Assembly (NCBI RefSeq): GCF_000525915.1
Contig: NZ_AODH01000021.1
Span: 1 to 54,585, forward strand
Length of the DNA: 54,585 nt
Source: Brochothrix campestris FSL F6-1037
GTDB taxonomy: Bacteria > Bacillota > Bacilli > Lactobacillales > Listeriaceae
Direction: 5' to 3'
Shown: one piece after another, positions 8,060 to 16,795 of the stretch
Numbering within the stretch: position 1 is the stretch's first letter
How the letters are laid out: the number at the start of each line of letters is the position of its first letter
Made by a program: the position numbers and the translations under genes
The notes under the pieces: model-generated
The model's input: the letters and a program-made list of their open reading frames with translations, nothing else
The model's database searches: none
Told to the model about the DNA's origin: nothing

Positions 8060-9052
8060 ATGTCAACAGAACAAACTTTCGAACAGCTATATGAGCAACT
8101 CAATCAAGTGATTGAAATGCTTAAAGGTGCACTTGGTACAACGTATTTAGAAGCCGTTTATCAAACGATTGAAAATATGTTTGAAGGGGAAATCAAGCAA
8201 GCTGAAGTGGCGCCAGAAACAGCGAAAACTTTATTAACAAGCTATCAAACAATTGATTTGGCGGATGTACCGGCTGAAGTCGTACGTCGTGCGTATCAAT
8301 TGGTGTTGTTAAAAGGGTTACGTGAAGACAAAGTGCAAACTAATCATCAAATGACGCCTGATTCAATCGGTTTTATAATGGGGTACTTGGTTGATAAATT
8401 AACAGCTAAAACGAAAGAAGTGACCTTGTTTGATCCAGCGATTGGGACGGGAAATCTACTGATGACTGTGCACAATCAATTGAAGGCACGCGATGCGATT
8501 AACTTAGTCGGCGTTGAAGTCGATGATTTACTCGTGTCACTTGCGTATGCAGGTGCCAATTTACAAAGCACTCCAATTGAGTTAATGCACCAAGATGGCT
8601 TAGGCAACTTGTTGATTAATCCAGTGGATGCAGTTGTAAGTGACTTGCCCATCGGCTATTATCCAAATGATGAAGGGGCAAAAAGTTTCACCTTAAGAGA
8701 AAAAGAAGGGCATTCATTTGCTCATCTTTTGTTTGTCGAACAAGCCTTTAATTATTTAAAAGCAGATGGCTATGCAGTTCTTCTATTACCTTCTAATATT
8801 TTAGCAGGTGACGTTGGTAAGCGTTTAAACGCCTACCTCCAACAAGAGGGCAGCTTGGAGATGGTGTTGCAATTACCAGATTCATTGTTTGCTCAAAAAG
8901 AAGCTGTGAAAAGCATTATTGTCTTCAGAAAAAAAGGCAGTGTGGCTAAACCAGCCCACGATGTGTTAATCACACAGTTGCCTAATTTATCTGATGCTAA
9001 GAAAATGCTAGCTATTATTAAAAAATTGGAAGCGTGGTTTGAAAACACATAA
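8060..9052 (+). CDS. YtxK-like adenine-type DNA methyltransferase homologue
   Basis: About 330 residues with a class I SAM-dependent methyltransferase fold of the N6-adenine type. Motif I is VTLFDPAIGTGNLLMTV. In the motif IV position there is SDLPIGYYP where active adenine methylases carry NPPY, so catalysis is uncertain. It is the homologue of B. subtilis YtxK, found next to ackA in Bacillus and Listeria. It has no specificity subunit and no restriction gene, so it is not an obvious restriction-modification system. The start may be ATG 8048 or 8060; AGGGG at 8042-8046 is better spaced for 8060. Confidence 0.8.
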   Translation: MSTEQTFEQLYEQLNQVIEMLKGALGTTYLEAVYQTIENMFEGEIKQAEVAPETAKTLLTSYQTIDLADVPAEVVRRAYQLVLLKGLREDKVQTNHQMTPDSIGFIMGYLVDKLTAKTKEVTLFDPAIGTGNLLMTVHNQLKARDAINLVGVEVDDLLVSLAYAGANLQSTPIELMHQDGLGNLLINPVDAVVSDLPIGYYPNDEGAKSFTLREKEGHSFAHLLFVEQAFNYLKADGYAVLLLPSNILAGDVGKRLNAYLQQEGSLEMVLQLPDSLFAQKEAVKSIIVFRKKGSVAKPAHDVLITQLPNLSDAKKMLAIIKKLEAWFENT

Positions 9053-9079
9053 AATATATCACGGAAGAGGTCGTATAAT

Positions 9080-10285
9080 ATGCATAAAATTATGGCAGTA
9101 AACGCAGGTAGCTCATCATTAAAGTTTCAATTATTTGAAATGCCAAGTGAAGATGTATTAGCAAAAGGTTTGATTGAACGTATCGGTATGAAAGATGCTG
9201 TTATTTCAATTAAAACACATACAGGCAAAAAACATGAGGAAGTTTCACACATCGCGGATCATGACCAAGCAGTAAAAATGATTTTAGAATTTTTAATTTC
9301 ACTTGAAGTGGTTAAAAACCTCAAAGAAATTTACGGAACAGGTCACCGTATTGTTCATGGTGGTGAACAGTTTACTGGCGCAACAATTGTAACACCAAAA
9401 GTATTGGCTAAAATTGAACAGCTGGCAGAATTTGCGCCACTACACAACAAAGCTAATGCCACTGGTATTCGTGCGTTCCAAGAAGCAATTCCAACCGCTA
9501 AAACAGTTGCGGTATTTGATACAGCATTCCATCAAACAATGCCTCCAGCTTCATTCTTATACAGCATTCCTTACCGTTATTACCAAGAACATAAAATTCG
9601 TAAATATGGTTTCCATGGTACGAGTCATAAATATGTCTCACGTGAGGCTGCTAAATTTATGAACCGTGACTTAAAAGATTTACGTATTATTTCATGTCAC
9701 TTAGGTAATGGTGCAAGTTTATGTGCGATTAAAGATGGTAAGTCAATCGATACAACAATGGGCTTCACACCGTTAGAAGGTTTAACGATGGGAACGCGTA
9801 CTGGTAATATTGATCCAGCTGTTGTGCCATACATCATGGAAAAAGAAAACATGAGTGCGGCAGAAGTGATTGATGTCTTCAATAAAAAATCAGGTTTGTT
9901 AGGTATTTCTGAACTGTCGAGTGATTTACGAGATGTGACTTCGGCAGCTCAAGAAGGCAACTATCAATCAGGTTTAGCCTTATCAATCTTTATTAAACGG
10001 GTAAGAGAAACAATTGGAGCTTATGCTGTTGAGATGGGCGGCGTTGATGCCATAATATTCACTGCAGGTGTCGGTGAAAATAGTGTTATTGTACGAGAAC
10101 AAGTGATTGATGGTTTACAATTTATGGATATTAAAGTTGATAAAAACTTAAATGAATCAAATGAAAACCGTGGGTCAACACGTTCAATCAGCTCATTCAA
10201 TTCAAAAGTTGAAATCTTAGTGGTTCCAACCGATGAAGAAGTTGAAATTGCTCGTGACGTATTAAGTTTATCAAATCAAGGGTAA
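9080..10285 (+). CDS. ackA: Acetate kinase
   Basis: Interconverts acetyl phosphate plus ADP with acetate plus ATP; the substrate-level phosphorylation step in acetate production. The 401-residue product has the ASKHA-fold motifs VNAGSSSLKFQLFE at the N-terminus, GHRIVHGGE, FHGTSHKYVSRE, HLGNGASLCAI and TPLEGLTMGTRTGNIDP. It starts 27 bp after ytxK with a GGAAGAGG ribosome-binding site, so the two are probably co-transcribed. A two-way terminator follows. Confidence 0.97.
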   Translation: MHKIMAVNAGSSSLKFQLFEMPSEDVLAKGLIERIGMKDAVISIKTHTGKKHEEVSHIADHDQAVKMILEFLISLEVVKNLKEIYGTGHRIVHGGEQFTGATIVTPKVLAKIEQLAEFAPLHNKANATGIRAFQEAIPTAKTVAVFDTAFHQTMPPASFLYSIPYRYYQEHKIRKYGFHGTSHKYVSREAAKFMNRDLKDLRIISCHLGNGASLCAIKDGKSIDTTMGFTPLEGLTMGTRTGNIDPAVVPYIMEKENMSAAEVIDVFNKKSGLLGISELSSDLRDVTSAAQEGNYQSGLALSIFIKRVRETIGAYAVEMGGVDAIIFTAGVGENSVIVREQVIDGLQFMDIKVDKNLNESNENRGSTRSISSFNSKVEILVVPTDEEVEIARDVLSLSNQG

Positions 10286-10287
10286 TT

Positions 10288-10328
10288 AAAAAGAGCCTCA
10301 TCTAAATAAATTAGATGAGGCTCTTTTT
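10288..10328. terminator. Bidirectional terminator between ackA and usp
   Basis: The long stem AAAAGAGCCTCATCTAA / TTAGATGAGGCTCTTTT has a 6-nt loop, with T-runs available on both strands. It serves the convergent ackA and usp. Confidence 0.9.
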
Positions 10329-10343
10329 GTATTTGAAACGCTA

Positions 10344-10820
10344 TTATAATTCTTCTTTAACGACTTCATCAAGATCAGAAGCTGTTCCTCGCACGATGAG
10401 AACGTCGCAAGGTGCGTGGCGGATAACGTATTCAGTTACACTACCAACGAGTAAACGTTCAACAGCATTAAGGCCCGTAGCTCCACACATAATTAAGTCG
10501 GCATTAAAACTCTTCGCTACCTCACGTGAGATAACTGTTTTAGGTGAGCCGTATTCGATATGAATTTCAACATGTTCAAGTCCGTTTTTGATAGCGACAT
10601 CCTTGTATTCGCCTAATAACTTTTCGGCATACTCAGTAGCTTTATCTGTCATGGCGCCGTCGTACGATGTAACGGCAGAAAACGCGCGTGTATCAATCGC
10701 GTGTACAAGACCTAAGGTTGCGTTGTTTCGACGCGCTACCGCAGTTGCTTCTTTAAAAGCTTGTTCGGATGCTTTCGAACCGTCGATCGCTACTAAAATT
10801 CGTTTGTATGATAATGTCAT
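10344..10820 (-). CDS. Universal stress protein (UspA family), sigma-B promoter
   Basis: A 158-residue cytoplasmic UspA-fold protein. The ATP-binding signature G-2x-G-9x-G-S is intact in GATGLNAVERLLVGSV, so it is an ATP-binding type. It begins MTLSYKRILVAIDGSKASE. I chose ATG 10820, preceded by GAGGGGG, over an upstream start at 10838. A sequence matching the sigma-B consensus lies 44 bp upstream (10864-10890), so induction by general stress is expected. In Listeria a usp gene also lies beside ackA. The exact physiological role of this family is unclear. Confidence 0.9.
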   Translation of the reverse strand: MTLSYKRILVAIDGSKASEQAFKEATAVARRNNATLGLVHAIDTRAFSAVTSYDGAMTDKATEYAEKLLGEYKDVAIKNGLEHVEIHIEYGSPKTVISREVAKSFNADLIMCGATGLNAVERLLVGSVTEYVIRHAPCDVLIVRGTASDLDEVVKEEL

Positions 10821-10863
10821 GATGGATGTCCCCCTCAAATTTTAATCTTGTTCTACTTATAGT

Positions 10864-10890
10864 ATACCCTTTAATTACTTATTTAAGCCC
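10864..10890 (-). promoter_or_regulatory. Sigma-B-type promoter of usp
   Basis: The minus strand reads GGGCTTAA, 13 bp, GGGTAT. It fits the Bacillus sigma-B consensus RGGXTTRA-N12-14-GGGTAT at every position. Confidence 0.8.
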
Positions 10891-10908
10891 ATGTCACAAA
10901 AAGTTCAT

Positions 10909-10940
10909 AAAAAAGCCCCCTATCAAAAGATAGGAGGACT
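10909..10940 (-). terminator. Terminator of the 44-aa ORF
   Basis: On the minus strand, AGTCCTCCTATC pairs imperfectly with GATAGGGGGCT around a TTTT loop and is followed by a T-run. It lies 8 bases after the small gene's stop. Confidence 0.8.
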
Positions 10941-10947
10941 GAGCAAT

Positions 10948-11082
10948 TTATTTAATTACTTTTTGTTTGCGTATTAATGAAGATTCTTTAGGGTTAGGAA
11001 TCATTCCGTTCAATAATTGACGAAATTCATCATTGTTACGCGCTAAAATAACTTCTTTTTTAGAGTTATTTGTATAAATCAT
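10948..11082 (-). CDS. 44-residue protein of unknown function, sigma-B promoter
   Basis: Not recognised. The product starts MIYTNNSKKEVILARNNDEF and ends SSLIRKQKVIK. It is hydrophilic and basic at the C-terminus, with no signal peptide, membrane segment or cysteine. The support is contextual: AAAGGAAG lies about 7 bases before the ATG, a consensus sigma-B promoter stands 109 bp upstream, and an intrinsic terminator follows directly, so it is a complete small transcription unit. It sits between proC and usp, two further minus-strand genes. It may be a small stress-induced regulator or adaptor; no function can be assigned. Confidence 0.7.
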   Translation of the reverse strand: MIYTNNSKKEVILARNNDEFRQLLNGMIPNPKESSLIRKQKVIK

Positions 11083-11190
11083 ACAAGCACTTCCTTTCTT
11101 AAAGTACAACACTGCTAGTTAAATTTAACAATCGAATCAAGGCGGGTTCAATTATTAAAGCTCCGTATTAACCACGTGTAACAATAGTAT

Positions 11191-11216
11191 ATACCCACTA
11201 AGGCTAAAAGTAAACC
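11191..11216 (-). promoter_or_regulatory. Sigma-B-type promoter of the 44-aa ORF
   Basis: The minus strand reads GGTTTAC, 13 bp, GGGTAT, close to the sigma-B consensus. It implies a 5' leader of about 100 nt. Confidence 0.78.
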
Positions 11217-11326
11217 ATTATGTTTATAAATCACTATGATTATGACTTATATGAGAGGAAATGAAGTGAAAAAAGGTCTAATTATCTCTAGTGATAATGA
11301 TTTTTTTGTGTAGGGATAAAGCACTG

Positions 11327-12124
11327 TTATTCTTTTGCTTTATCGACACAACGGCCAATCGCATCAATAACGGCATAACGGAAGTTGTGTTTTTCGAGTG
11401 TCTTTACAGCTTCGATAGTCGTTCCGCCAGGCGAACAGACCTGGTCTTTCAGTTCACCAGGGTGCAATTTTGAGACCTGCATTAATTTAGCACTTCCAAT
11501 TAATGTTTGAGTCGCCATATCATAAGCCAGTTGACGAGGTAGGCCTTTTGCAACTGCGCCATCTGCTAATGACTCGATAAACATATCGATGAGGGCAGGA
11601 GCTGATCCAGCCAATGCCGCAGTAACGTCCATTAAGCGTTCTTCGATGACGACGGTTTGACCGAGCGGTGCAAATAAGGCTTCAACCGTTGCTAATTCGG
11701 CGGCTGAAACATTTTGATTAGGAACGATACTCATCATTCCTTCACCAACTGAAACAGGTGTATTAGGCATGATACGGACTAATTTGATAGCAGTCGATAA
11801 CTGTTCTTCATATGAGGCGATGGTTAAGCTACCTGCTATTGTGATAATAAGTGTCTGTGGTGATTTGAGGAGTTCCGTTTTAATTTCAGCCAAGACGCTT
11901 GGCATAATAATCGGTTTAACACCTAACACTAAAATATCAGCCATGGCTGCTACATCCTTATTCGTTGTTAATTTGATACCTGTTTTTTGTTGCAGGGCTT
12001 TTGTACGGGGACCAGTTCCGCCAGACATGATGAAATTGGCTGCAGTCATAGTTGGTTGCGTAAGTAAGCCTTCAATAATTGCGCCGCCCATATTGCCGAC
12101 ACCGATAAATCCGAGTTGAGTCAT
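11327..12124 (-). CDS. proC: Pyrroline-5-carboxylate reductase
   Basis: Last step of proline synthesis, NAD(P)H-dependent. The 265-residue product has the N-terminal Rossmann motif FIGVGNMGGAIIEG, the central segment RIMPNTPVSVGEGM and the C-terminal dimerisation signature LKDQVCSPGGTTIEAVKTLE, typical of ProC. I use ATG 12124 (MTQLGFIGVGN). A longer frame begins at 12178, but AAAGGTG sits properly before 12124. It is apparently a single-gene unit, divergent from the Bce-type operon. Confidence 0.95.
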   Translation of the reverse strand: MTQLGFIGVGNMGGAIIEGLLTQPTMTAANFIMSGGTGPRTKALQQKTGIKLTTNKDVAAMADILVLGVKPIIMPSVLAEIKTELLKSPQTLIITIAGSLTIASYEEQLSTAIKLVRIMPNTPVSVGEGMMSIVPNQNVSAAELATVEALFAPLGQTVVIEERLMDVTAALAGSAPALIDMFIESLADGAVAKGLPRQLAYDMATQTLIGSAKLMQVSKLHPGELKDQVCSPGGTTIEAVKTLEKHNFRYAVIDAIGRCVDKAKE

Positions 12125-12270
12125 GATAAATAACACACCTTTCGATTCTGAATATGCATTTACTGTACAGTTTTTCACAAAAGCTGTCTAGTTATTTGCC
12201 CGTCATAGGTGAAACATGCAATTTAGCTCAAAAACAGCTAAAATAAGAATGATAGTGAAAGGGTGACGAA

Positions 12271-13050
12271 ATGGATCCGATTTTATCAGTAAAACATGTT
12301 CGTAAAATATATGGGACAAATGAAGCGGTCTCGACTGCAATTAATAGTATTTCATTCGATGTGCCAAAAGGTGAGTTTGTTGGAATTATGGGACCATCGG
12401 GTGCAGGAAAATCAACACTCCTAAATATTATGTCGACAATTGACGAGGCTTCAAGTGGTGATGTCTTTATTGAAGGCGTTGATATTACACAATTATCAGA
12501 AAAGAAAATGGCACAGTTCCGCAAAGAAAAACTTGGTTTCATCTTTCAAGAATATAATTTAATTGATACATTGACGGTGAAAGAAAATATTATTTTGCCG
12601 CTTACCATCATGAAACAGAAACGACAAATAATTGAAGCGAAGTTCCAACGGATTGTAAAGGCGTTTAGAATTACAGAGATGGCTGAGCGCTATCCGTCCG
12701 AACTGTCAGGTGGTCAGAAACAGCGAACAGCAGCGGCTCGGGCGTTCATTTCAAATCCAGCCGTGTTATTTGCCGATGAACCGACAGGGGCACTTGATTC
12801 AAATGCCTCGACACAGTTGCTCCAAATGCTCGAACAGGCGAATGAAGTCGAAAAAACGACAGTGTTAATGGTGACCCACGATGCTTATGCAGCGAGTTAT
12901 TGTCAGCGAATCCTTTTTATTAAGGACGGGAGCATTTTTATTGAATTGTATAAGGGCGGTAAATCGCGCCAAGTGTTCTTGAAGAGTATCTTAGATGTGC
13001 TTGCAGTTATAGGAGGCGCTAACGATGATTTTTCGAATGGCCATACGTAA
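12271..13050 (+). CDS. Bce-type ABC transporter ATP-binding protein
   Basis: ATPase of a peptide-antibiotic resistance transporter of the BceAB/VraDE class. The 259-residue product has Walker A GIMGPSGAGKST, Q-loop GFIFQEYNLID, signature ELSGGQKQR and Walker B AVLFADEPTGAL followed by the H-loop VMVTHD. The C-terminal tail ILDVLAVIGG is typical of this subfamily. It overlaps the permease start by 26 bp and is followed by its own two-component system, which in this family is both signalled to by the transporter and controls it. GAAAGGGTG precedes the ATG. The peptide recognised cannot be read from sequence. Confidence 0.9.
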   Translation: MDPILSVKHVRKIYGTNEAVSTAINSISFDVPKGEFVGIMGPSGAGKSTLLNIMSTIDEASSGDVFIEGVDITQLSEKKMAQFRKEKLGFIFQEYNLIDTLTVKENIILPLTIMKQKRQIIEAKFQRIVKAFRITEMAERYPSELSGGQKQRTAAARAFISNPAVLFADEPTGALDSNASTQLLQMLEQANEVEKTTVLMVTHDAYAASYCQRILFIKDGSIFIELYKGGKSRQVFLKSILDVLAVIGGANDDFSNGHT

Positions 13051-14946
13051 CATTCGACGTAGCCTTAGTATCTATCGTGTTTATATGACAGCCTTAGTGT
13101 TTGCTACGACCGTTTATTATTTATTAGCGACATTAAAATACAATCAACAGCTCATGCGTTATTTTGATGTTAAAGGCTATGTTCAATTGGGCTTTAATAT
13201 GTCAGCGGTCGTGCTCCTATTTGTTATGGCAATTTTGATTTTTTTTCTCCAGCAATTATTTTTTCAAGGAGCGTCAACAGGAGTTAGGGATTTATTTTTT
13301 AATCGGGATGCGTAAATATCAAGTGCGCTTGTTAGTGTTTTTGGAAACCGTCTGTATTAGTAGTGTCGCCTTAATCGGCGGCTTTTTAGCAGGCATGTTT
13401 TTTTCACGCTTAGCGACAATGATATTATTTAAATTTATCGGATTGAATGAAACGACCGAGGTTGTGAATCATCATCTTGCCTTGCTTGAAACAGGTACGG
13501 TTTACGTTTCCTTGATTGTATTGGCTTCGTTGACAGGTCTATCACGCTTAAAACATTTTCCAATCATTCGTTTGAAGGAGAACAAAAAGAAGAGGGGTCA
13601 TCTATGGCTCCGCTGGTTGTTAAGTATTTTAGGACTGGTAATGTTAGCGTCAGGCTACTATATCGCCTATGAGATAAAAGGAATCGATGGTCAGTTTATC
13701 GGCATCTCTTACTTGCTATGGATACCTTTGGTTACGATGCTTGTTAGTCTGGCGACGTATCTTATTATTCAATCGGTGATACCTACAGTTTTAGAGGGCG
13801 CTAGAGCACTGAAATTGTATAGTTATCATGGGATTAATATGATGTGGTTGTCACAACTAAGAGCACGAATGGGTTCCCAAGTGGTGATGATGACGACGAT
13901 TACGCTATTGAGTGCAGTGACGATAACTTTTTTTTTGTATCGTGAACAGTTTATTTATTTCCGAAAAAATCAAGGTCGATCAAAGCCCCATTATTAATTA
14001 TCAAATCGTTAATCCAACAGCAAAATTGAGCGCAAACATTCTCGCAGGCATCGATAATAACAGTGTAGCGTTTAGTTTGAAAACGACATTAATAGAGGAC
14101 GCTGTGAATGATGCAGCGAAAACCAAACCGTATCAATTATCGATTATTTCGTGGCAGACATATGCACAAATTAGTGAAACGTATCACTTTCCTGTCGGAG
14201 AGCAATTGCAAGGGGATGAAACAAAACTATTATTGGCTCAAGAAAATACTAAAGATGAGAGTAATACTACTCAGAAGTTAATACCGTATCAATTAAAGAA
14301 GCAGACGGTTAAGTTCGATGTTTCCAACGTAAGTGAACGGCAAAATGTGTTCAGTCGTTACGATGATTATTTAGTCGTGAGTCAACAAAAGTACAAGACG
14401 CTAAGTCGTGTGGTTACACCAACGTCGGTGTTGTATATCAAAATGAAAGCTCAGCAAGATAGCCCGCAGGTCGTTAAGACAATCAAACACGTGCTGAAAA
14501 ACGCAGAAGATGTTTACCTCTATTCAGTTGAAGAAGATGCAAATTTCTTTAATTTAACTTTCGGTATTATTATGTATATAGGTATCTTTTTAGCGCTTGT
14601 GTTTATTGTGGCAACCGGCACGATTATTTACTTTAAACAAATGCTTGATGCCACCAAAGCTAAGCAAACATATCAGACTTTGTATCGTATGGGTGTGTCT
14701 TATGAAGAAATGCGCATGATTGTTATCAAGCAGTTAGGCTTCGTTTTCTTTATGCCATTGTTGTTAGCAATTGTCCATAGTTTGTTTGCCCTCAAGGCCT
14801 TTTATGCAATCATCGAGAGTTCGTTTGACCCGCTTATTTTAGGTAGTATCTTGTTGTATGCGCTGATTTATTTTGTCTATTATGTGATGGGAGTGCATCA
14901 TTATTTAAAAATCGTCTGCCCACCCGAGATGCGCACAACTATTTAA
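13025..14946 (+). CDS. Bce-type ABC transporter permease (two homopolymer frameshifts)
   Basis: FtsX-like permease expected to have ten membrane segments and one large extracellular domain. The reading frame is broken twice by an extra T: in the 8-T run at 13239-13246 and most likely in the 9-T run at 13928-13936. Removing one T restores ...FFSSNYFFKERQQELGIYF, then LIGMRKYQV, the typical BceB motif, and gives about 639 residues (B. subtilis BceB 646). The extracellular domain covers about residues 310-510, followed by three C-terminal membrane segments. Placement of the second repair is less certain than the first. Sequencing error is more likely than true inactivation. Confidence 0.82.
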
Positions 14947-14962
14947 TTAAAGGAGTGAGACC

Positions 14963-15637
14963 ATGAAAGTCTATGTTGTAGAAGATGATCCCGTTATTAT
15001 TGAATCAATGGCCCTTAATTTAGGGCGTTGGGGTTTAGAGGTATTTAAGGTAACCGATTTTGAAAAAGTGTTAGAAGAATTTATTACAATTGAACCTCAT
15101 TTTGTTATTTTAGATGTGACACTGCCGAAGTTTGACGGTTTTTATTGGTGTCGTCAAATGCGTGACATCTCGAAGGTACCGATTATTTTTATTTCATCAC
15201 GTGATTCACAGATGGATCAAATTATGGGAATGAATATGGGGGCTGATTATTATATTGAAAAACCGGTCGATATGGATATTTTGATGGCACGAGTCAATGC
15301 CTTATTGCGCCGAGTGTATTCTTATAATGAGATTGCACAACCAGTCGTACTTGAACAAGATGGTTTAGTGTTACAGGTCGATACGAATGTAGTCAGCTAT
15401 CAAGATGCCAAACAAGAGCTTACGAAAAATGAGTTTTTAATCCTCTACACACTGATGCAACAACGGCAAAAAATCGTATCACGTGATGAAATCATGAGAG
15501 TTCTATGGGAAGATGAAAGTTTTGTTGATGACAATACATTAACCGTTAATATCGTACGCTTACGAAAAAAACTGCTTGAAATTGGCATCAAAGACCGCAT
15601 TCAAACGAAAAAAGGACAGGGTTATATGCTTAATTAA
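14963..15637 (+). CDS. OmpR-family response regulator, BceR type
   Basis: A 224-residue regulator. The receiver domain (1-115) has the phosphoacceptor Asp in FVILDVTLPKFDGF (about residue 52), an acidic pocket (VVEDDPV) and the Thr/Ser and Lys positions FISSRDS and YIEKPVD. The C-terminal winged helix (about 125-222) ends in RIQTKKGQGYMLN. It lies between the transporter and the histidine kinase genes, with GGAGTGAG before the ATG. By analogy with BceRS it should activate the upstream transporter operon in response to cell-wall-active peptides. Confidence 0.92.
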   Translation: MKVYVVEDDPVIIESMALNLGRWGLEVFKVTDFEKVLEEFITIEPHFVILDVTLPKFDGFYWCRQMRDISKVPIIFISSRDSQMDQIMGMNMGADYYIEKPVDMDILMARVNALLRRVYSYNEIAQPVVLEQDGLVLQVDTNVVSYQDAKQELTKNEFLILYTLMQQRQKIVSRDEIMRVLWEDESFVDDNTLTVNIVRLRKKLLEIGIKDRIQTKKGQGYMLN

Positions 15638-15651
15638 TCGGAGGTGTCAAT

Positions 15652-16684
15652 GTGAGTCTGTTGCATTATTTGAAAGAGAAAAAAAAACTTTTTAGTATAC
15701 ACCAGCGTGCTTTTTACGGTTATTTCACTGTTTTTGATGACGCAACCTGGCAATCGGATGATGTTGACTGATTATCGTTATTTATGCTTAATATATATTG
15801 GTTTAACCTTGTTGTATTTAGTTAGCGATTATTTTAAAATGCGTCGCTTTTGGCGTGCGATTGAGGCAGTGATGTCACGCAATGAAACGATTGATAATAT
15901 TGCAGCCTTGCCACGTGGTTACTCGACACAACAAAAATTATTTGTAAGGGCGCTAAAAAAGCAAGTGAATAATTATCATCGTTTTGTCGCCACGTCGATT
16001 GATAAAGATAAGGATAAACAAAATTTCGCGATGTACTGGGCTCACGAAATTAAAACACCGGTGATTGCCAGTAAGATGTTATTAGCGGATCATAAAGAGG
16101 TGCTACCAGAAAAAGTAAGGCAGCAGCTCGACTACCAATTGAATGAAGTCGATCGTTTGACGATGCAATCGCTCTATTTCGCACGATTGGATTCCTTTGA
16201 AGCGGATTATATTATAACAGAAGTTAATTTAGCGCGGATTATTAAAGATGTTGTTAAGCGTCAGGCAACGCTCTTTATAAGTAAAAAAATCAAGTTAACA
16301 ATGACTGTGCCAGATGTATGGGTACGCTCTGATTCGAAGTGGTTGAGTTATGTGTGTGATCAAATCATTTCTAATGCAATCAAATATACACCTCCATCTG
16401 GTGAAGTGACCTGTTCAATTGAACAAAGAGATAATCATGTGAGTTTAAGCATCAGTGATAATGGTCCAGGCATTGCTAGCGAAGACCAACAACGAGTGTT
16501 TGATAAAGGATACACCGGCTCCTTAGGAAGAAGCAGCCATAAGGCTACAGGGATGGGGTTGTACTTAGCGAAACAAATGGCGCTGAAACTCGGACATGAG
16601 TTAAGCTTGAAGTCCGAACTTGGCAAGGGGACAAGCATCCAGATTATATTTGAGACGAAACCCCAGTATTTTATGCCAGAATAA
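15652..16684 (+). CDS. Intramembrane-sensing histidine kinase, BceS type (frameshifted in a 9-A run)
   Basis: Sensor partner of the preceding regulator. The intact downstream frame has two membrane segments, the H-box FAMYWAHEIKTPV and the N, G1 and G2 boxes (QIISNAIKYTPP, ISDNGPGI, ATGMGLYLAK). The N-terminus is out of frame because of an extra A in the 9-A run at 15679-15687. With eight A the GTG at 15652, which follows CGGAGGTG, reads into KNFLVYTSVLFTVISLFLM and gives 343 residues, like BceS. There is almost no extracellular sensor loop, as expected for kinases that sense through their ABC transporter. Confidence 0.88.
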
Positions 16685-16735
16685 AAGTGACAGCAACCGT
16701 TTAGAACTATCGAAATAGACTCGATATATTAAAAT

Positions 16736-16768
16736 AGGCAAGACAGTGAATGAGCGACTGTCTTGCCT
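16736..16768. terminator. Terminator between convergent bceS-like and dehydrogenase genes
   Basis: A 12-bp stem (AGGCAAGACAGT / ACTGTCTTGCCT) has a 9-nt loop, with T-rich sequence downstream on both strands. Confidence 0.8.
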
Positions 16769-16795
16769 GTTTGTATGTAAGCTTCCTAAGATATG

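Noticed and set aside
8060-9052. Restriction-modification system or phage defence based on the adenine-methylase-like gene
   Set aside because: It is the conserved housekeeping homologue YtxK beside ackA; motif IV is not NPPY and no restriction or specificity gene is nearby.
11281-11308. Plus-strand terminator-like hairpin ATTATC/GATAAT with seven T
   Set aside because: Only a 6-bp AT-rich stem and no plus-strand gene upstream.
12271-16684. Interpreting the Bce-type module as decayed pseudogenes
   Set aside because: Each break is a single extra base in a long homopolymer, and the protein motifs continue intact on both sides.
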